NCBI GenBank assembly: GCA_030625765.1
Contig: DAOUQG010000005.1
Span: 1-34,432 of the forward strand
Reading direction: 5' to 3'
From: Thermohalobacteraceae bacterium
Lineage (GTDB): Bacteria; Bacillota; Clostridia; Tissierellales; VENL01
DNA: 34,432 bases
The notes beneath the pieces were generated by a model, which worked only from the letters and a program-made list of their open reading frames with translations, made no database searches and had not been told where the DNA came from. A program made the translations under genes and the position numbers. Of the stretch, positions 16,115-25,995 are shown in pieces (within the stretch, counting starts at the first letter, position 1; each line of letters opens with the position of its first letter).

Positions 16115-17599
16115 TTATTTTGATTTAAGAATGAGCAATTCTAATGGGCCTAACTTTATTTCTAGTGTTTGGTTATTCAGTGTATATTCATTATTTGTTA
16201 TAAAATCTATATATTTATAGGATTCTGTAGGAACATTAATGATTACATCTTTTTCTATATTTTCAACATTCATTATTACAATAACAGAACTATTATTAGT
16301 TTCTCTTATATATGATAGAAAGTATTTATCATAATCTAATAGCTTGAATTTTCCAGATTTTAAAGCAGAGGTTGAGTTTCTTAAATGTACTAACTTTTTA
16401 TAGAAACTTAGCATTTCTGAATCATTTATCTTATTCCACTCCATATCTCTTCTATTATCTGGATCATCTCCACCTTCCATACCAATTTCTGTACCATAAT
16501 ATATAATAGGTATAGATGGATAAGTCATTATGAACGTCAAAGCTTGTTTCAGATATTCATTTTTGTATTCTCCTGCTAGTGAGACTAACCTTTTATTATC
16601 ATGATTATCTATAAAAATACCGTTTAAATCAGGGTTAGAAAAATGTTTTTCATTCTTTATTGCATTTACTAAAGTACTTGTTTTACCAAATCTAGTAAAA
16701 GCATTACGAATACCGTTATAAATTGAATAATTAGTAAGTCCATCAATTCCAAGCTTGTGATATTGCTCAAGATATCGTGGATTATCGCTCCATACTTCTC
16801 CTAAAAGATAAAAATTGGGATACTTTTGTTTAATAGTATAAGCAAATTCGTTCCAAAAATCCTTAGATACATGCTTTACTGTATCTAACCTCATTCCATC
16901 AACATTAGTTTTTTCAATCCACCATGAAGTATTATCTAACAGGTATTTTCTCACATCTGGATTATCCTGATTTAAATCAGGAAGACCTGCTAACCATCCA
17001 TTCTCAACTTGGTTTTGGTCACTCCAATTTGTGATATTCTTTTTAGGGTGGAACCAATCTTTTTTATCATCTTCATTTAACCAAGGTGATTTATACCCTG
17101 TATGATTAACAACATGATCCAAAATGACTTTTATATCTCTTTTATGACATTCTTCAACTAGCTTTTTCAAATTAGACATTGTTCCTAGATGAGGGTCTAC
17201 ATTATAAAAATCCTTAGTCCAGTAACCATGATAACCTGCATATTCATTTTCAACTACTGGAGTAATCCAAATAGCAGTTGTACCTAATGACTCTATGTAA
17301 TCTAACTTCTCAATTATTCCTTTTAAATCACCGCCATGATACGCCTTAGGGTCATTTTTATTTACATCATCAAAATTATTGTTCAAATCATCACCATCAT
17401 AAAAGCGATCAGTCATGATGAAATATATTAAATCATTACTGCTAAAATTATCACTTGTATTATCAACATCATATTTTAGCTCTTCTTTTTTCTCGTTTTC
17501 TACCTCTTTATTTTGGTTTTCAGAAGTTTTATCATACTTTTCACATCCAATTGTAAAAACCATTACACATATAATTATAATAATAATTGTTTTTTTCAT
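16115..17599 (-). CDS. Membrane-anchored alpha-amylase family lipoprotein, GH13
   Basis: An extracellular starch/maltodextrin hydrolase held at the membrane. A lipoprotein signal (MKK, Ile-rich core, then IGC with Cys19) is followed by an acidic, Asn- and Glu-rich linker to about residue 50. The GH13 catalytic barrel starts at DLIYFIMTDRFYDGD. Catalytic residues: nucleophile D239 in GMRLDTVKH, acid/base E268 in LLGEVW, and D334 in IDNHDNKR. The total of 494 residues leaves room for a short C-terminal beta domain. It is divergent from the GH133 gene, with one MalR-type operator between them. GGGAGGTC precedes the ATG. It resembles the cytoplasmic GH13 at 9361 around YYGTEIGMEGG but lacks the N-terminal CBM34-like domain. 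Confidence 0.9.
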   Translation of the reverse strand: MKKTIIIIIICVMVFTIGCEKYDKTSENQNKEVENEKKEELKYDVDNTSDNFSSNDLIYFIMTDRFYDGDDLNNNFDDVNKNDPKAYHGGDLKGIIEKLDYIESLGTTAIWITPVVENEYAGYHGYWTKDFYNVDPHLGTMSNLKKLVEECHKRDIKVILDHVVNHTGYKSPWLNEDDKKDWFHPKKNITNWSDQNQVENGWLAGLPDLNQDNPDVRKYLLDNTSWWIEKTNVDGMRLDTVKHVSKDFWNEFAYTIKQKYPNFYLLGEVWSDNPRYLEQYHKLGIDGLTNYSIYNGIRNAFTRFGKTSTLVNAIKNEKHFSNPDLNGIFIDNHDNKRLVSLAGEYKNEYLKQALTFIMTYPSIPIIYYGTEIGMEGGDDPDNRRDMEWNKINDSEMLSFYKKLVHLRNSTSALKSGKFKLLDYDKYFLSYIRETNNSSVIVIMNVENIEKDVIINVPTESYKYIDFITNNEYTLNNQTLEIKLGPLELLILKSK

Positions 17600-17619
17600 G
17601 GGTAGACCTCCCTATGTAT

Positions 17620-17648
17620 ATTATAATAGTATTAACAAAAAAATGCAA
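17620..17648 (-). promoter_or_regulatory. Promoter of the amylase lipoprotein gene
   Basis: On the reverse strand TTGCAT (17648-17643) and a perfect TATAAT (17625-17620) are 17 bases apart. The -35 element overlaps the operator at 17645. Confidence 0.65.
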
Positions 17649-17656
17649 CCGATTGC
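17645..17656. promoter_or_regulatory. MalR-type operator O3 between divergent genes
   Basis: GCAACCGATTGC fully matches the shared palindrome. It overlaps the -35 of the reverse-strand amylase promoter and lies just upstream of a forward extended -10, so one site could control both directions. Confidence 0.78.
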
Positions 17657-17665
17657 ACTAAAATA

Positions 17666-17674
17666 TGTTATACT
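17666..17674 (+). promoter_or_regulatory. Possible extended -10 promoter for the GH133-GH31 operon
   Basis: TGTTATACT is an extended -10 element (TGn plus TATACT). The region 17 bases upstream is covered by the operator. The leader to the coding start would be about 185 nt; no other strong promoter was seen there. Confidence 0.4.
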
Positions 17675-17865
17675 ATTATCAGAAGTTATGATTATTAAGA
17701 TAGCTGTTTGATAAGTTCAAAAGTACAATATCAGATGATAGTAGTGCAAATGATGGCTTAGTAAGTCTAAAGACCCTTATTCGCTCCTCATTATACAATC
17801 TATTATGTATGAACTTGTTTATATAGATTTTAATAAAAGATGAAAACTTTGTTGGAGGTGATAGT

Positions 17866-19815
17866 TTGAAATTTGGCATATCAAATTGGAACACATTTGA
17901 AAAAGGTATAGAAAAAGAATATTTACTGACAAATGGACTTGGAGGATTTTGTTCATCTACTGTTATAGGAACTAATATTCGTAAATATCATGGACTATTA
18001 AATGCCTCTTTAGTTCCACCTGTTAAAAGAATGGTACTTCTGTCTAAGATTGACGAAATACTATCAGTTGGAGATGAAGAGTATAAACTATGCAGTAACG
18101 ACTTTGTTGGAAAAAGAGAGGAGGGATATAGATACTTAAGAAGTTTCAGCAATACTCCATTACCTAAGTTTATATATGGGGTAAAAGATATATTAGTTGA
18201 AAAAGAGCTCGCTATGCAATATGGGGAAAATACAGTAGCTATAATATATAGAATTGAAACTGGTAAAGAAAAGACTAAGATGAGCTTTTCACCTTATACT
18301 AATTTTAGAGATCATCATGATACAAGTAAAAAGGAAAGCTTTAAGTATTATCAAAGCTATGATGGGCAAACGCTAAGCTTGGTTGAAAAAACAAGTGGAT
18401 TAACATTAAAAATTATTTCTAATTGTAATTATCAGGAGAAAGAAGAGTGGTCTTTACCCATGTTTTATATCAATGAAAGGGAAAGAGATTTAGATTCTAT
18501 TGATTTTCACTTTATTCCTGGTAAATTTGAGTATGATATGGAGTCTTATAAGACATATATGGTTTATTTTATAGCAACAATAGAAGAAAATAGCGAATTT
18601 GATGCAAACGCACTAGTTCAGGGAGAAAAAAATAGAAGGAATGAGCTTATTAAAAAAGCTGGGTATGATGGTGAGATACTTAAGGAGCTAGTTTTAGCTA
18701 GTGATCAGTTTATAGTGAGAAGGTCTTCAACAGAGACAAAAACAATAATAGCTGGATACCCTTGGTTTACAGATTGGGGAAGAGATACAATGATAGCTTA
18801 TCCAGGTTTAACATTAGTAACTAAAAGATTTGAAGATGCTAAAGAAATTTTGTTAACTTTTACAAAATACATTAAGTCTGGAATAATCCCAAATATGTTT
18901 CCTGACGAAAATATAGAGCCTCTCTATAATACTGTAGACGGTACTCTTTGGTTTTTTCAAGCTGTATATAAGTATTTGCAATATACAGAAGATGAAGAAA
19001 CTGTTATAAAACATATCTACCCTCATTTGAAGGATATTATTAATCACCATATTAAAGGTACTTTATATGATATATATATGGATGAAGATGGATTGATTTC
19101 TGCTGGAGGTTCAGGAACTCAACTAACTTGGATGGATGTAAAAGTAAATGGATGGGTAGTTACTCCTCGTCATGGAAAAGCAGTTGAAATAAATGCATTG
19201 TGGTACAATGCTTTAAAAATAATGGAAGAGTTATCAATAAGGTTTAATGAAGATGGTAGTTATTATAATAACTTGGCAGTGAGAATAAAAGAAGAGTTTG
19301 TTAAGGTGTTTTGGAATGAAGAAGAAAAATGTTTGTATGATGTAATACAAGATGGCAAGCCTATAAAAAATATCAGACCAAATCAAATTATGGCTGTCAG
19401 TCTACCATTTACTATGTTAGACAAGGGTAAGAGTGAGTTTGTAGTTAGAAAGGTTCATCAGAAGCTATATACTCCTCTTGGATTAAGAAGCTTAGACGTA
19501 GAGAATAAAGAATATGTAGGGCAGTATACAGGAGATGTTATTAAAAGAGACGGTGCATACCACCAAGGAACAGTTTGGGCATGGTTAATAGGTCCATTTA
19601 TTGAGTCTTATGTAAAGGTTTGTAATTACTCAGAACAAAGTAAGGAAAAAGCTAAAGCTATGATAGACCAGTTTTATTATCATATGCAGGATTCTTGTAT
19701 CGGTAGTATATCAGAGATATTTGAGGGAGATGAACCGTTTAACCCCAAGGGATGTCCTGCACAGGCTTGGTCAGTTGCGGAAGTGTTAAGAGCTTATGTT
19801 GAAGTATTAGATTAA
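17866..19815 (+). CDS. Glycogen debranching enzyme, amylo-alpha-1,6-glucosidase (GH133)
   Basis: Cytoplasmic enzyme that removes alpha-1,6 branch stubs from imported glucans. The 649 residues fit the bacterial/archaeal GDE family. The N-terminal domain begins EKEYLLTNGLGGFCSSTVIG and KYHGLL. The C-terminal (alpha/alpha)6 barrel shows AGYPWFTDWGRDTMIAYPGL, GSGTQLTWMDVKVNGW, the stretch starting RDGAYHQGTVWAWLIGPFIE, and CPAQAWSVAEVLRAYVE. The start is TTG, preceded by GGAGGTGATAG. It heads an operon with the GH31 alpha-glucosidase (18-base gap). It is probably repressed through the operator at 17645. Confidence 0.93.
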   Translation: MKFGISNWNTFEKGIEKEYLLTNGLGGFCSSTVIGTNIRKYHGLLNASLVPPVKRMVLLSKIDEILSVGDEEYKLCSNDFVGKREEGYRYLRSFSNTPLPKFIYGVKDILVEKELAMQYGENTVAIIYRIETGKEKTKMSFSPYTNFRDHHDTSKKESFKYYQSYDGQTLSLVEKTSGLTLKIISNCNYQEKEEWSLPMFYINERERDLDSIDFHFIPGKFEYDMESYKTYMVYFIATIEENSEFDANALVQGEKNRRNELIKKAGYDGEILKELVLASDQFIVRRSSTETKTIIAGYPWFTDWGRDTMIAYPGLTLVTKRFEDAKEILLTFTKYIKSGIIPNMFPDENIEPLYNTVDGTLWFFQAVYKYLQYTEDEETVIKHIYPHLKDIINHHIKGTLYDIYMDEDGLISAGGSGTQLTWMDVKVNGWVVTPRHGKAVEINALWYNALKIMEELSIRFNEDGSYYNNLAVRIKEEFVKVFWNEEEKCLYDVIQDGKPIKNIRPNQIMAVSLPFTMLDKGKSEFVVRKVHQKLYTPLGLRSLDVENKEYVGQYTGDVIKRDGAYHQGTVWAWLIGPFIESYVKVCNYSEQSKEKAKAMIDQFYYHMQDSCIGSISEIFEGDEPFNPKGCPAQAWSVAEVLRAYVEVLD

Positions 19816-19833
19816 ATTACGAGGAGGAAAATC

Positions 19834-22077
19834 ATGATAACAAAAACTACTTATGGATATTCAATTTATAACAAAAATATATTTTTGAACATAGTATTTT
19901 ATGATGACTATATTGTAAGGTTTGTTTATACCAAAGATGATAAATTACCTGAATCTACACCTGCGATTATTGCAAAACAACAAAAAATACCAGCAGAATT
20001 AGATGGTAATGCTATTAAAACAGATTTATTTAAAATACTGATTAATGAAGAAGATTTGAAGATATCAATATATGACATCAATAATAATTTAATAAATAAA
20101 GATAAAGGGATTAACATTGATGAAATAGAAATAGAGAAGGAATTATTATGGGAAAAAGGATTTTACGGTCTAGGAGAGAAGTATGGTTGGATTAATAAAA
20201 AAGGAACTGACACTGTAAATTGGTGTTCAGATGTTTTAGGGCATTCACCAGTGCATAGTGCTGTTGTTAAAGAATATCATACTGCTATTCCATTTTATAT
20301 AGGACTAGATTCTGACAAAACTTATGGAATATATTATGATAATAGCTTTAAAACTTATTTTGACTTTGGAAAATATAAAGAAAATGTGGTTAGAGTTAAA
20401 GCAGATGGAGGAATATTAGACTACTATTTCATATATGGTGAAAAAGTATCAGATATAGTAAAGAACTACAGTCTATTGACAGGAACTATGCCTTTGCCAA
20501 GAAAAGACTTTCTAGGCTATCAGCAATGCAGATGGAGTTATGAAAATAGAAAGGAATTGATGGAAGTAGCCACTCGAATGAGAGATGAGAACATTCCATG
20601 TGATATTCTTTATCTTGACATTGATTATATGAAGGATTATAAGGTTTTTACGGTTGATTCAGAAAAATTTGATGAGTTCAAAGAAATGAATATGAAGTTA
20701 AAGGAAATGGGTTTCAAGCTAGTAGTAATTATAGATCCAGGAGTAAAACAAGAAGGTGGTTACACTGTTTATGATGAAGGTACGAAAAATGATTATTTTG
20801 TAAAAGATGCTTTAGGAAAAGTTTATGTAGGAGAGGTTTGGCCTGGTGACTCTGTATTTCCAGATTTCTTAAGAAGTGAAATCAGAGAGTGGTGGGGCAA
20901 TCTTCATAAGGGTTTGATTGATGATGGAGTTGATGGCATTTGGAATGATATGAATGAGCCAGCTAATTTTACAACTGATACAAAGACTCTTCCAGAAGAC
21001 TGTATTCATCTAAATGATAAAGGTGAAAAGAAAACACATGATGAGATTCATAATTTATATGCAATGCTAGAGGCACAAGCTACATATGATGGATTAAGAA
21101 AATTACAAAAAACAAGACCATTTGTTCTTACGCGATCTGCATTTTCAGGAACTCAAAGGTATGCCGCTTTATGGACAGGAGATAATACAAGTATTTGGGA
21201 ACACTTAGAATCAAGCATGCCTATGTTTATGAACTTAGGATTAAGTGGATATTCGTTTATTGGAGGCGATGTTGGAGGTTTTCTTGGTGATAGTAATGGA
21301 GAACTTCTTGCACGGTGGACTCAATTAGGAGTATTTACGCCTTTATTTAGAAACCATAGTGTTAAGGATTCGATAGATCAAGAACCTTGGTGTTTTGGAG
21401 AGGAAGTTTTATATAATACAAGAAAATACATTAATTTGAGATATAAACTCATTACTTACTTATACAACTTAATGAGAGAAAGTAGCCTAACAGGCCAACC
21501 TGTGATGAGACCTTTATTTTATCACTATCAAAATGATGAAAAGACATATGATATAAATAATCAATTCCTGTTTGGTGAAAATATAATGGTTTGTCCTATT
21601 ACTAGACCTGGCTACAATAACAGATTGATATATTTACCAGAAGGATTATGGTATGATTATTGGACACAAGAAAGAATAGATGGAGGAAGGTATATAATCA
21701 GAGAAGCTGATATAAACACTTTACCAATATATATTAAAGCAGGTACTATATTACCAATGGATGAAGCTATGGACTATATTGGTCAGAAAGAAGGGAAACT
21801 AGAAATCAACATTTATACTGGTAATGATGGGCAATATAAACTATACTTAGACGATGGTATTAGTTTTAATTATGAAAATGGTATATATTCAGAGGTTGAA
21901 ATAAAAGTAGAAGAAAGTGATGAAGATATTAAAATACAAACTACTGTATTGAAAAATGAATATCAGATTCCTAGCTTTGATATAAACATAATTGGGTTAG
22001 AGGATGGAAAGAAAGTTCTACTAGATAGAAAAGAAATATCAAAGTATGATGATAGTGAATTTAAAATTAGATTTTAG
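19834..22077 (+). CDS. Alpha-glucosidase, GH31
   Basis: Exo-acting hydrolase that releases glucose from the non-reducing ends of maltose and maltodextrins, here without a signal peptide and so cytoplasmic. The 747 residues hold an N-terminal beta-sandwich with LLWEKGFYGLGEKYGWI, and then the GH31 barrel with FLGYQQCRWSYENRKEL and PCDILYLDIDYMKDYKVF. The nucleophile is D372 in GIWNDMNEPANF. The acid/base is D450 in ALWTGDN. C-terminal beta domains follow. CGAGGAGG precedes the ATG. It is second in the operon with the debranching enzyme, as expected for full glucan breakdown. Confidence 0.93.
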   Translation: MITKTTYGYSIYNKNIFLNIVFYDDYIVRFVYTKDDKLPESTPAIIAKQQKIPAELDGNAIKTDLFKILINEEDLKISIYDINNNLINKDKGINIDEIEIEKELLWEKGFYGLGEKYGWINKKGTDTVNWCSDVLGHSPVHSAVVKEYHTAIPFYIGLDSDKTYGIYYDNSFKTYFDFGKYKENVVRVKADGGILDYYFIYGEKVSDIVKNYSLLTGTMPLPRKDFLGYQQCRWSYENRKELMEVATRMRDENIPCDILYLDIDYMKDYKVFTVDSEKFDEFKEMNMKLKEMGFKLVVIIDPGVKQEGGYTVYDEGTKNDYFVKDALGKVYVGEVWPGDSVFPDFLRSEIREWWGNLHKGLIDDGVDGIWNDMNEPANFTTDTKTLPEDCIHLNDKGEKKTHDEIHNLYAMLEAQATYDGLRKLQKTRPFVLTRSAFSGTQRYAALWTGDNTSIWEHLESSMPMFMNLGLSGYSFIGGDVGGFLGDSNGELLARWTQLGVFTPLFRNHSVKDSIDQEPWCFGEEVLYNTRKYINLRYKLITYLYNLMRESSLTGQPVMRPLFYHYQNDEKTYDINNQFLFGENIMVCPITRPGYNNRLIYLPEGLWYDYWTQERIDGGRYIIREADINTLPIYIKAGTILPMDEAMDYIGQKEGKLEINIYTGNDGQYKLYLDDGISFNYENGIYSEVEIKVEESDEDIKIQTTVLKNEYQIPSFDINIIGLEDGKKVLLDRKEISKYDDSEFKIRF

Positions 22078-22088
22078 TTATAGATAAA

Positions 22089-22196
22089 GTGAAACTTATT
22101 TCAGATGGAGTTTTTACCCATCCAAAATTGCCCTCTGATAAAACTACTAAGTGATTCACAACAAATCGAAGATTTGTGTCTCCTGCATTTAGAGAC
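22089..22196. repeat. Three-hairpin intergenic element, possible dispersed repeat
   Basis: GTGAA and ACTTA (22089-22098) pair with TAAGT and TTCAC (22148-22159), enclosing TCAGA (22101-22105) paired with TCTGA (22134-22138). A 7-bp hairpin (22161-22177, loop GAA) and a 5-bp hairpin GTCTC/GAGAC (22178-22196) follow immediately. The dense packing of stems suggests a structured RNA or a MITE-like repeat. No second copy occurs in the window. Confidence 0.4.
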
Positions 22197-22259
22197 TATA
22201 AAACTATATATAAAAATCTAATTAGCATGTCAAAAAAATTAACTGAGAGGTCGTTTAAA

Positions 22260-23603
22260 ATGAAAGGAAGAACTATTGACGAGAATACTTCTCTATTCTC
22301 ATTAACTTGGCCAATATTTGTTGAAATACTATTATATATGCTAATAGGAAATATTGATACAATAATGCTTAGTAGGTACTCAGATAATGCAGTTGCAGCT
22401 ATAGGTAATGCAAACCAGATTATGAGTGTTTTAATAATTATGTTTAATGTAGTTGCAATTTCAACAGGAATCATATTATCACAATATTTGGGAGCAAACA
22501 ACAGAAAGGATATTTCTGTTGTTTACTCTGTAGCAGTTTTTGTAAACATGATATTTAGTTTTATGTTGAGTATAGGATTAGTTCTGTTTAATAGAGAATG
22601 CTATGAGCTTATCAATTTGCCTCAAAGTCTTATGAATGATGCTATAAGCTATACCAATATTGTTGGAGGATTTCTTTTTATTCAAGCAAGTTTTATGACT
22701 ATTGCAGCAATTTTCAGAAGTAATGGGTTGATGAAGTCTTCTATGTATGTTTCTATCGGTACGAACATAATTAATATAATTGGGAATTATATATTTTTAT
22801 TTGGTCCTTTAGGATTACCTGTTTTAGGAATTAAAGGAGTTGCTATTTCAAGTGTATTTAGTAGAACGATAGGGTTAGTAGTAATGCTATTTTTATTCTA
22901 TAAATATATTCCAGGCAATATTTCGTTTAAGTATTTAGTTCCTTTTCCAAAAGATATATTTAAAAAGATGCTGAAAGTAGGAATACCTAGTGCGGGTGAA
23001 CAAATTTCATATAATTTTTCCCAAGTAGTTATTTTTTCTTTCATAAATTTACTTGGAACTACTGTTATTACTACTAGGATGTACTCTCAATTATTAGTAT
23101 GGTTTATTTTTTTAGCATCAGCAGCTATTGGCCAAGCTAATCAAATAATTGTAGGACATTTAGTCGGAGCAAAAAAAGAAGATATGGCATATAGTTTGGC
23201 TATTAGAAGTTTGAAGATTTCTATAGTTATTTCTATTAGTATTGCAATAATATTTTCTTTATTTAGCGATTCTCTGTTTAGTATTTTTACAGATAATATG
23301 TCAATGATTAAACTAGGTGCAATGATACTATTGGTAGAGATTTTTTTAGAACCAGGAAGGGCGATTAATATAGTTATAATAAGCAGTTTGAGAGCCGCTG
23401 GTGATGTAAAATTTCCGGTCATCGTTGGAATTGTTTCTATGTGGGGAGTTAGTGTGTTAGGAGCCTATGTTCTTGGTATCAAATTTCAACTAGGATTACT
23501 AGGTATATGGATTGCTATGGCTTTTGATGAATGGGTAAGAGGAATTATTATGTTATACAGATGGAAAACTGGGAAATGGAAAGGTAAGAGATTAACTGAA
23601 TAG
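22260..23603 (+). CDS. MATE family efflux transporter
   Basis: Integral membrane antiporter of the multidrug and toxic compound extrusion family, 447 residues with about 12 hydrophobic segments and the internal two-fold repeat typical of the family. Visible family features include TWPIFVEILLYMLIGNIDTIMLSRYSD near the start (cut here from two adjoining segments), GANNRKD after the second segment, and PSAGEQISYN at the start of the second half. The ATG at 22260 is chosen for GAGAGGTC 7 bases upstream and for family length; an earlier in-frame ATG at 22176 lies inside the structured element. The substrate is unknown. It sits within the maltodextrin locus but has no evident role there. Confidence 0.88.
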   Translation: MKGRTIDENTSLFSLTWPIFVEILLYMLIGNIDTIMLSRYSDNAVAAIGNANQIMSVLIIMFNVVAISTGIILSQYLGANNRKDISVVYSVAVFVNMIFSFMLSIGLVLFNRECYELINLPQSLMNDAISYTNIVGGFLFIQASFMTIAAIFRSNGLMKSSMYVSIGTNIINIIGNYIFLFGPLGLPVLGIKGVAISSVFSRTIGLVVMLFLFYKYIPGNISFKYLVPFPKDIFKKMLKVGIPSAGEQISYNFSQVVIFSFINLLGTTVITTRMYSQLLVWFIFLASAAIGQANQIIVGHLVGAKKEDMAYSLAIRSLKISIVISISIAIIFSLFSDSLFSIFTDNMSMIKLGAMILLVEIFLEPGRAINIVIISSLRAAGDVKFPVIVGIVSMWGVSVLGAYVLGIKFQLGLLGIWIAMAFDEWVRGIIMLYRWKTGKWKGKRLTE

Positions 23604-23630
23604 AAAAAGCGACCTTTTGGTCGCTTTTTT
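23604..23630. terminator. Bidirectional terminator between the MATE gene and maltose phosphorylase
   Basis: AAAAAGCGACC pairs with GGTCGCTTTTT around a TTTT loop. It serves the converging genes on both strands. Confidence 0.92.
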
Positions 23631-23657
23631 GTTTAATATAATCCAGATTAGATGTAG

Positions 23658-25955
23658 TTAATTAATATCAATTATTAATTCATCACAGATAGTGTATTTT
23701 TTATCATAAAGAAGGATAGATAAATAATCTCCTTTTTCAAGCTTTATAAAAACTTTTTCTGAACTAACTTTAACTTTTAATAGATTACCTCTAAATAATA
23801 TTTTGAAAGAGAATTCATCCCAAGCTTTTGGAATAAATGGATTAAGACATAAAGTATTGTCTTTGATTCTCATCCCTCCAAAACCATGAACAATTGACAT
23901 CCAAGTTCCAGCCATACTAGTAATATGAAGTCCATCTTCAGTATCGTTGTTGTAGTTATCTAAGTCTAATCTTGCAGTTCTTAAATATAACTCGTAAGCC
24001 TTGTCTTCATAACCAATCTCACTTGCAATAATTGAATAAACACATGGTGATAATGAAGACTCATGTACAGTTCTTGGTTCGTAGAAATCAAAATTTCTTT
24101 TCTTAGTCTCTAAATCATACATATCATTTAAGAAATATAATCCTTGTAATACGTCAGCTTGCTTAATGAAGCAAGAACGCAGTATTCTATCCCATGACCA
24201 ATTTTGATTTAATGGTAAATCAGCTTTTGGTAGGTCTTTTACTAAAATTTGTTCTTTGTCCATATAACCATCTTGTTGTTCAAAAACGTTTATTGATTCA
24301 ATATATGGATAATACATTTTATTAATGATATCTTGCCATTTTGATAGTTCATCTTCAGTAAGATTAAGCTTATTTTCTAATTCAGTATATCTTAACATAT
24401 GCTCCTTTTTAAGATAGGCAATAACTTCTAATGTATATTCTAAATTCCATGAAGCCATAGTGTTAGTATACCAGTTGTTATTTACATTATTATCATATTC
24501 GTTTGGACCTGTAACACCAAGAATCATATATTTATCCTTGTAGGAGTTATAATTTACTCTACTTGTCCAGAATCTGCTGATCTCAACTAGAACTTCAAAA
24601 CCATACTCAGCTAAATAATTTGAATCTCCAGTATATCGTACAAAGTTATAAATGGCATATGATATAGCAGCATTTCTATGGATTTCTTCAAAAGTTATTT
24701 CCCATTCATTATGACATTCTTCACCATTCATTGTTACCATTGGATATAATGCGCCATTTAGACCTAATTTTTTTGCATTTTCTTTTGCTTTTTCAAGGTG
24801 ATTATATCTATAAATTAGTAAATTTTTAGATATATCTTCATTTGCAGTGCTCAGATAAAATGGTAAACAATATGCTTCTGTATCCCAATATGTGCTTCCA
24901 CCATATTTTTCACCAGTAAACCCTTTTGGACCTATATTTAGTCTAGGATCATCACCAGTATAAGTTTGATTTAAGTGAAAAATGTTAAATCTTATACCTT
25001 GTTGTGCTTCAGTGTCTCCTTCTATTACTATATCACTTGCTTCCCAGCGCTTGTCCCAAGCATCTACGTGTTCGATAAATAATTCTTCAAAACCTTTATT
25101 ATAAGCATAAGTTACTCTTTCATTAGATATTTTTATTATTTCAGATTTATCATAATCACGATTAGTAGTTACCGCAATATACTTATTTAGTGTAACAGTT
25201 CTACCTTTTTTACCAGTTAAAGTGATTTTATTCCCAACAAATTTTTCTTGGTCAATAATATCTATAGTTCCGTTAATAGAATTATTATCCTCAAGTACAG
25301 AATATTTCATAGAAGTTGATACATGAAAATCTAGTTTTTTAGTTTTCATAGTTAAATTACCTTTGTATTCATTAATAGCCCTATCAACTTCTGTCCAAAA
25401 CTTTTCACTATAATTTGAATCTTCATTTGAGATGTTACCATCTAAATAAGGTATAAAACTTATCTTTACATCATGGTTCACTGGAGTAATACTATAAGAA
25501 ATAGCTGCAACCTCAGTATCAACAATGCTTAAAAATCTTTTAGCATTAACTATTAGTTCTCCATATTTATCATCAATAATTGTGAAGATTCTTTCTAAAT
25601 ATCCTTTTTTCATATTAACAACACGCTTGAAGTACTTGATTTTTGTTTTTGCTAAATCAATTTTTTCATCATCAATCATTATATCAATACCGATGAAATT
25701 TGTTGCATTTAAAACCTTTGCAAAATACTCAGGATATCCATTTTTCCACCAACCGACTCTTGTTTTATCCGGATAATATACTCCTGCAATATAAGTTCCT
25801 TGATGAGAATCTCCAGAGTAACTTTCTTCAAAGTTTCCTCTCATCCCCATATGACCATTACCTAAACTCATAGCACTCTCATAAATTCTATTATCTTCAG
25901 GATGCAATCCTTCTTCTATAATACTCCATTCGTCAGCATGGAAGTATTTTTTCAT
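23658..25955 (-). CDS. mapA: Maltose phosphorylase, GH65
   Basis: Cytoplasmic enzyme that splits maltose with phosphate into glucose and beta-D-glucose-1-phosphate. The start at 25955 gives 765 residues and is preceded by GAAGGTG; an earlier in-frame ATG at 26003 would begin inside the operator. The N-terminal beta-sandwich opens with MSLGNGHMGMRGNFEE. The (alpha/alpha)6 barrel has GGSTYWDTEAYCLPF and the general acid E486 in GVTGPNEYDNNVNNN. The PNEYxNNVNNNWYTN pattern favours maltose over kojibiose or trehalose phosphorylase. KQADVLQGLYFL and VHESSLSPCVYSI line the phosphate region. A divergent beta-phosphoglucomutase gene, the next enzyme in the pathway, supports the call. Confidence 0.92.
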   Translation of the reverse strand: MKKYFHADEWSIIEEGLHPEDNRIYESAMSLGNGHMGMRGNFEESYSGDSHQGTYIAGVYYPDKTRVGWWKNGYPEYFAKVLNATNFIGIDIMIDDEKIDLAKTKIKYFKRVVNMKKGYLERIFTIIDDKYGELIVNAKRFLSIVDTEVAAISYSITPVNHDVKISFIPYLDGNISNEDSNYSEKFWTEVDRAINEYKGNLTMKTKKLDFHVSTSMKYSVLEDNNSINGTIDIIDQEKFVGNKITLTGKKGRTVTLNKYIAVTTNRDYDKSEIIKISNERVTYAYNKGFEELFIEHVDAWDKRWEASDIVIEGDTEAQQGIRFNIFHLNQTYTGDDPRLNIGPKGFTGEKYGGSTYWDTEAYCLPFYLSTANEDISKNLLIYRYNHLEKAKENAKKLGLNGALYPMVTMNGEECHNEWEITFEEIHRNAAISYAIYNFVRYTGDSNYLAEYGFEVLVEISRFWTSRVNYNSYKDKYMILGVTGPNEYDNNVNNNWYTNTMASWNLEYTLEVIAYLKKEHMLRYTELENKLNLTEDELSKWQDIINKMYYPYIESINVFEQQDGYMDKEQILVKDLPKADLPLNQNWSWDRILRSCFIKQADVLQGLYFLNDMYDLETKKRNFDFYEPRTVHESSLSPCVYSIIASEIGYEDKAYELYLRTARLDLDNYNNDTEDGLHITSMAGTWMSIVHGFGGMRIKDNTLCLNPFIPKAWDEFSFKILFRGNLLKVKVSSEKVFIKLEKGDYLSILLYDKKYTICDELIIDIN

Positions 25956-25995
25956 ATAAACACCTTCTTTCATAATTAATATATTTATGATATAA

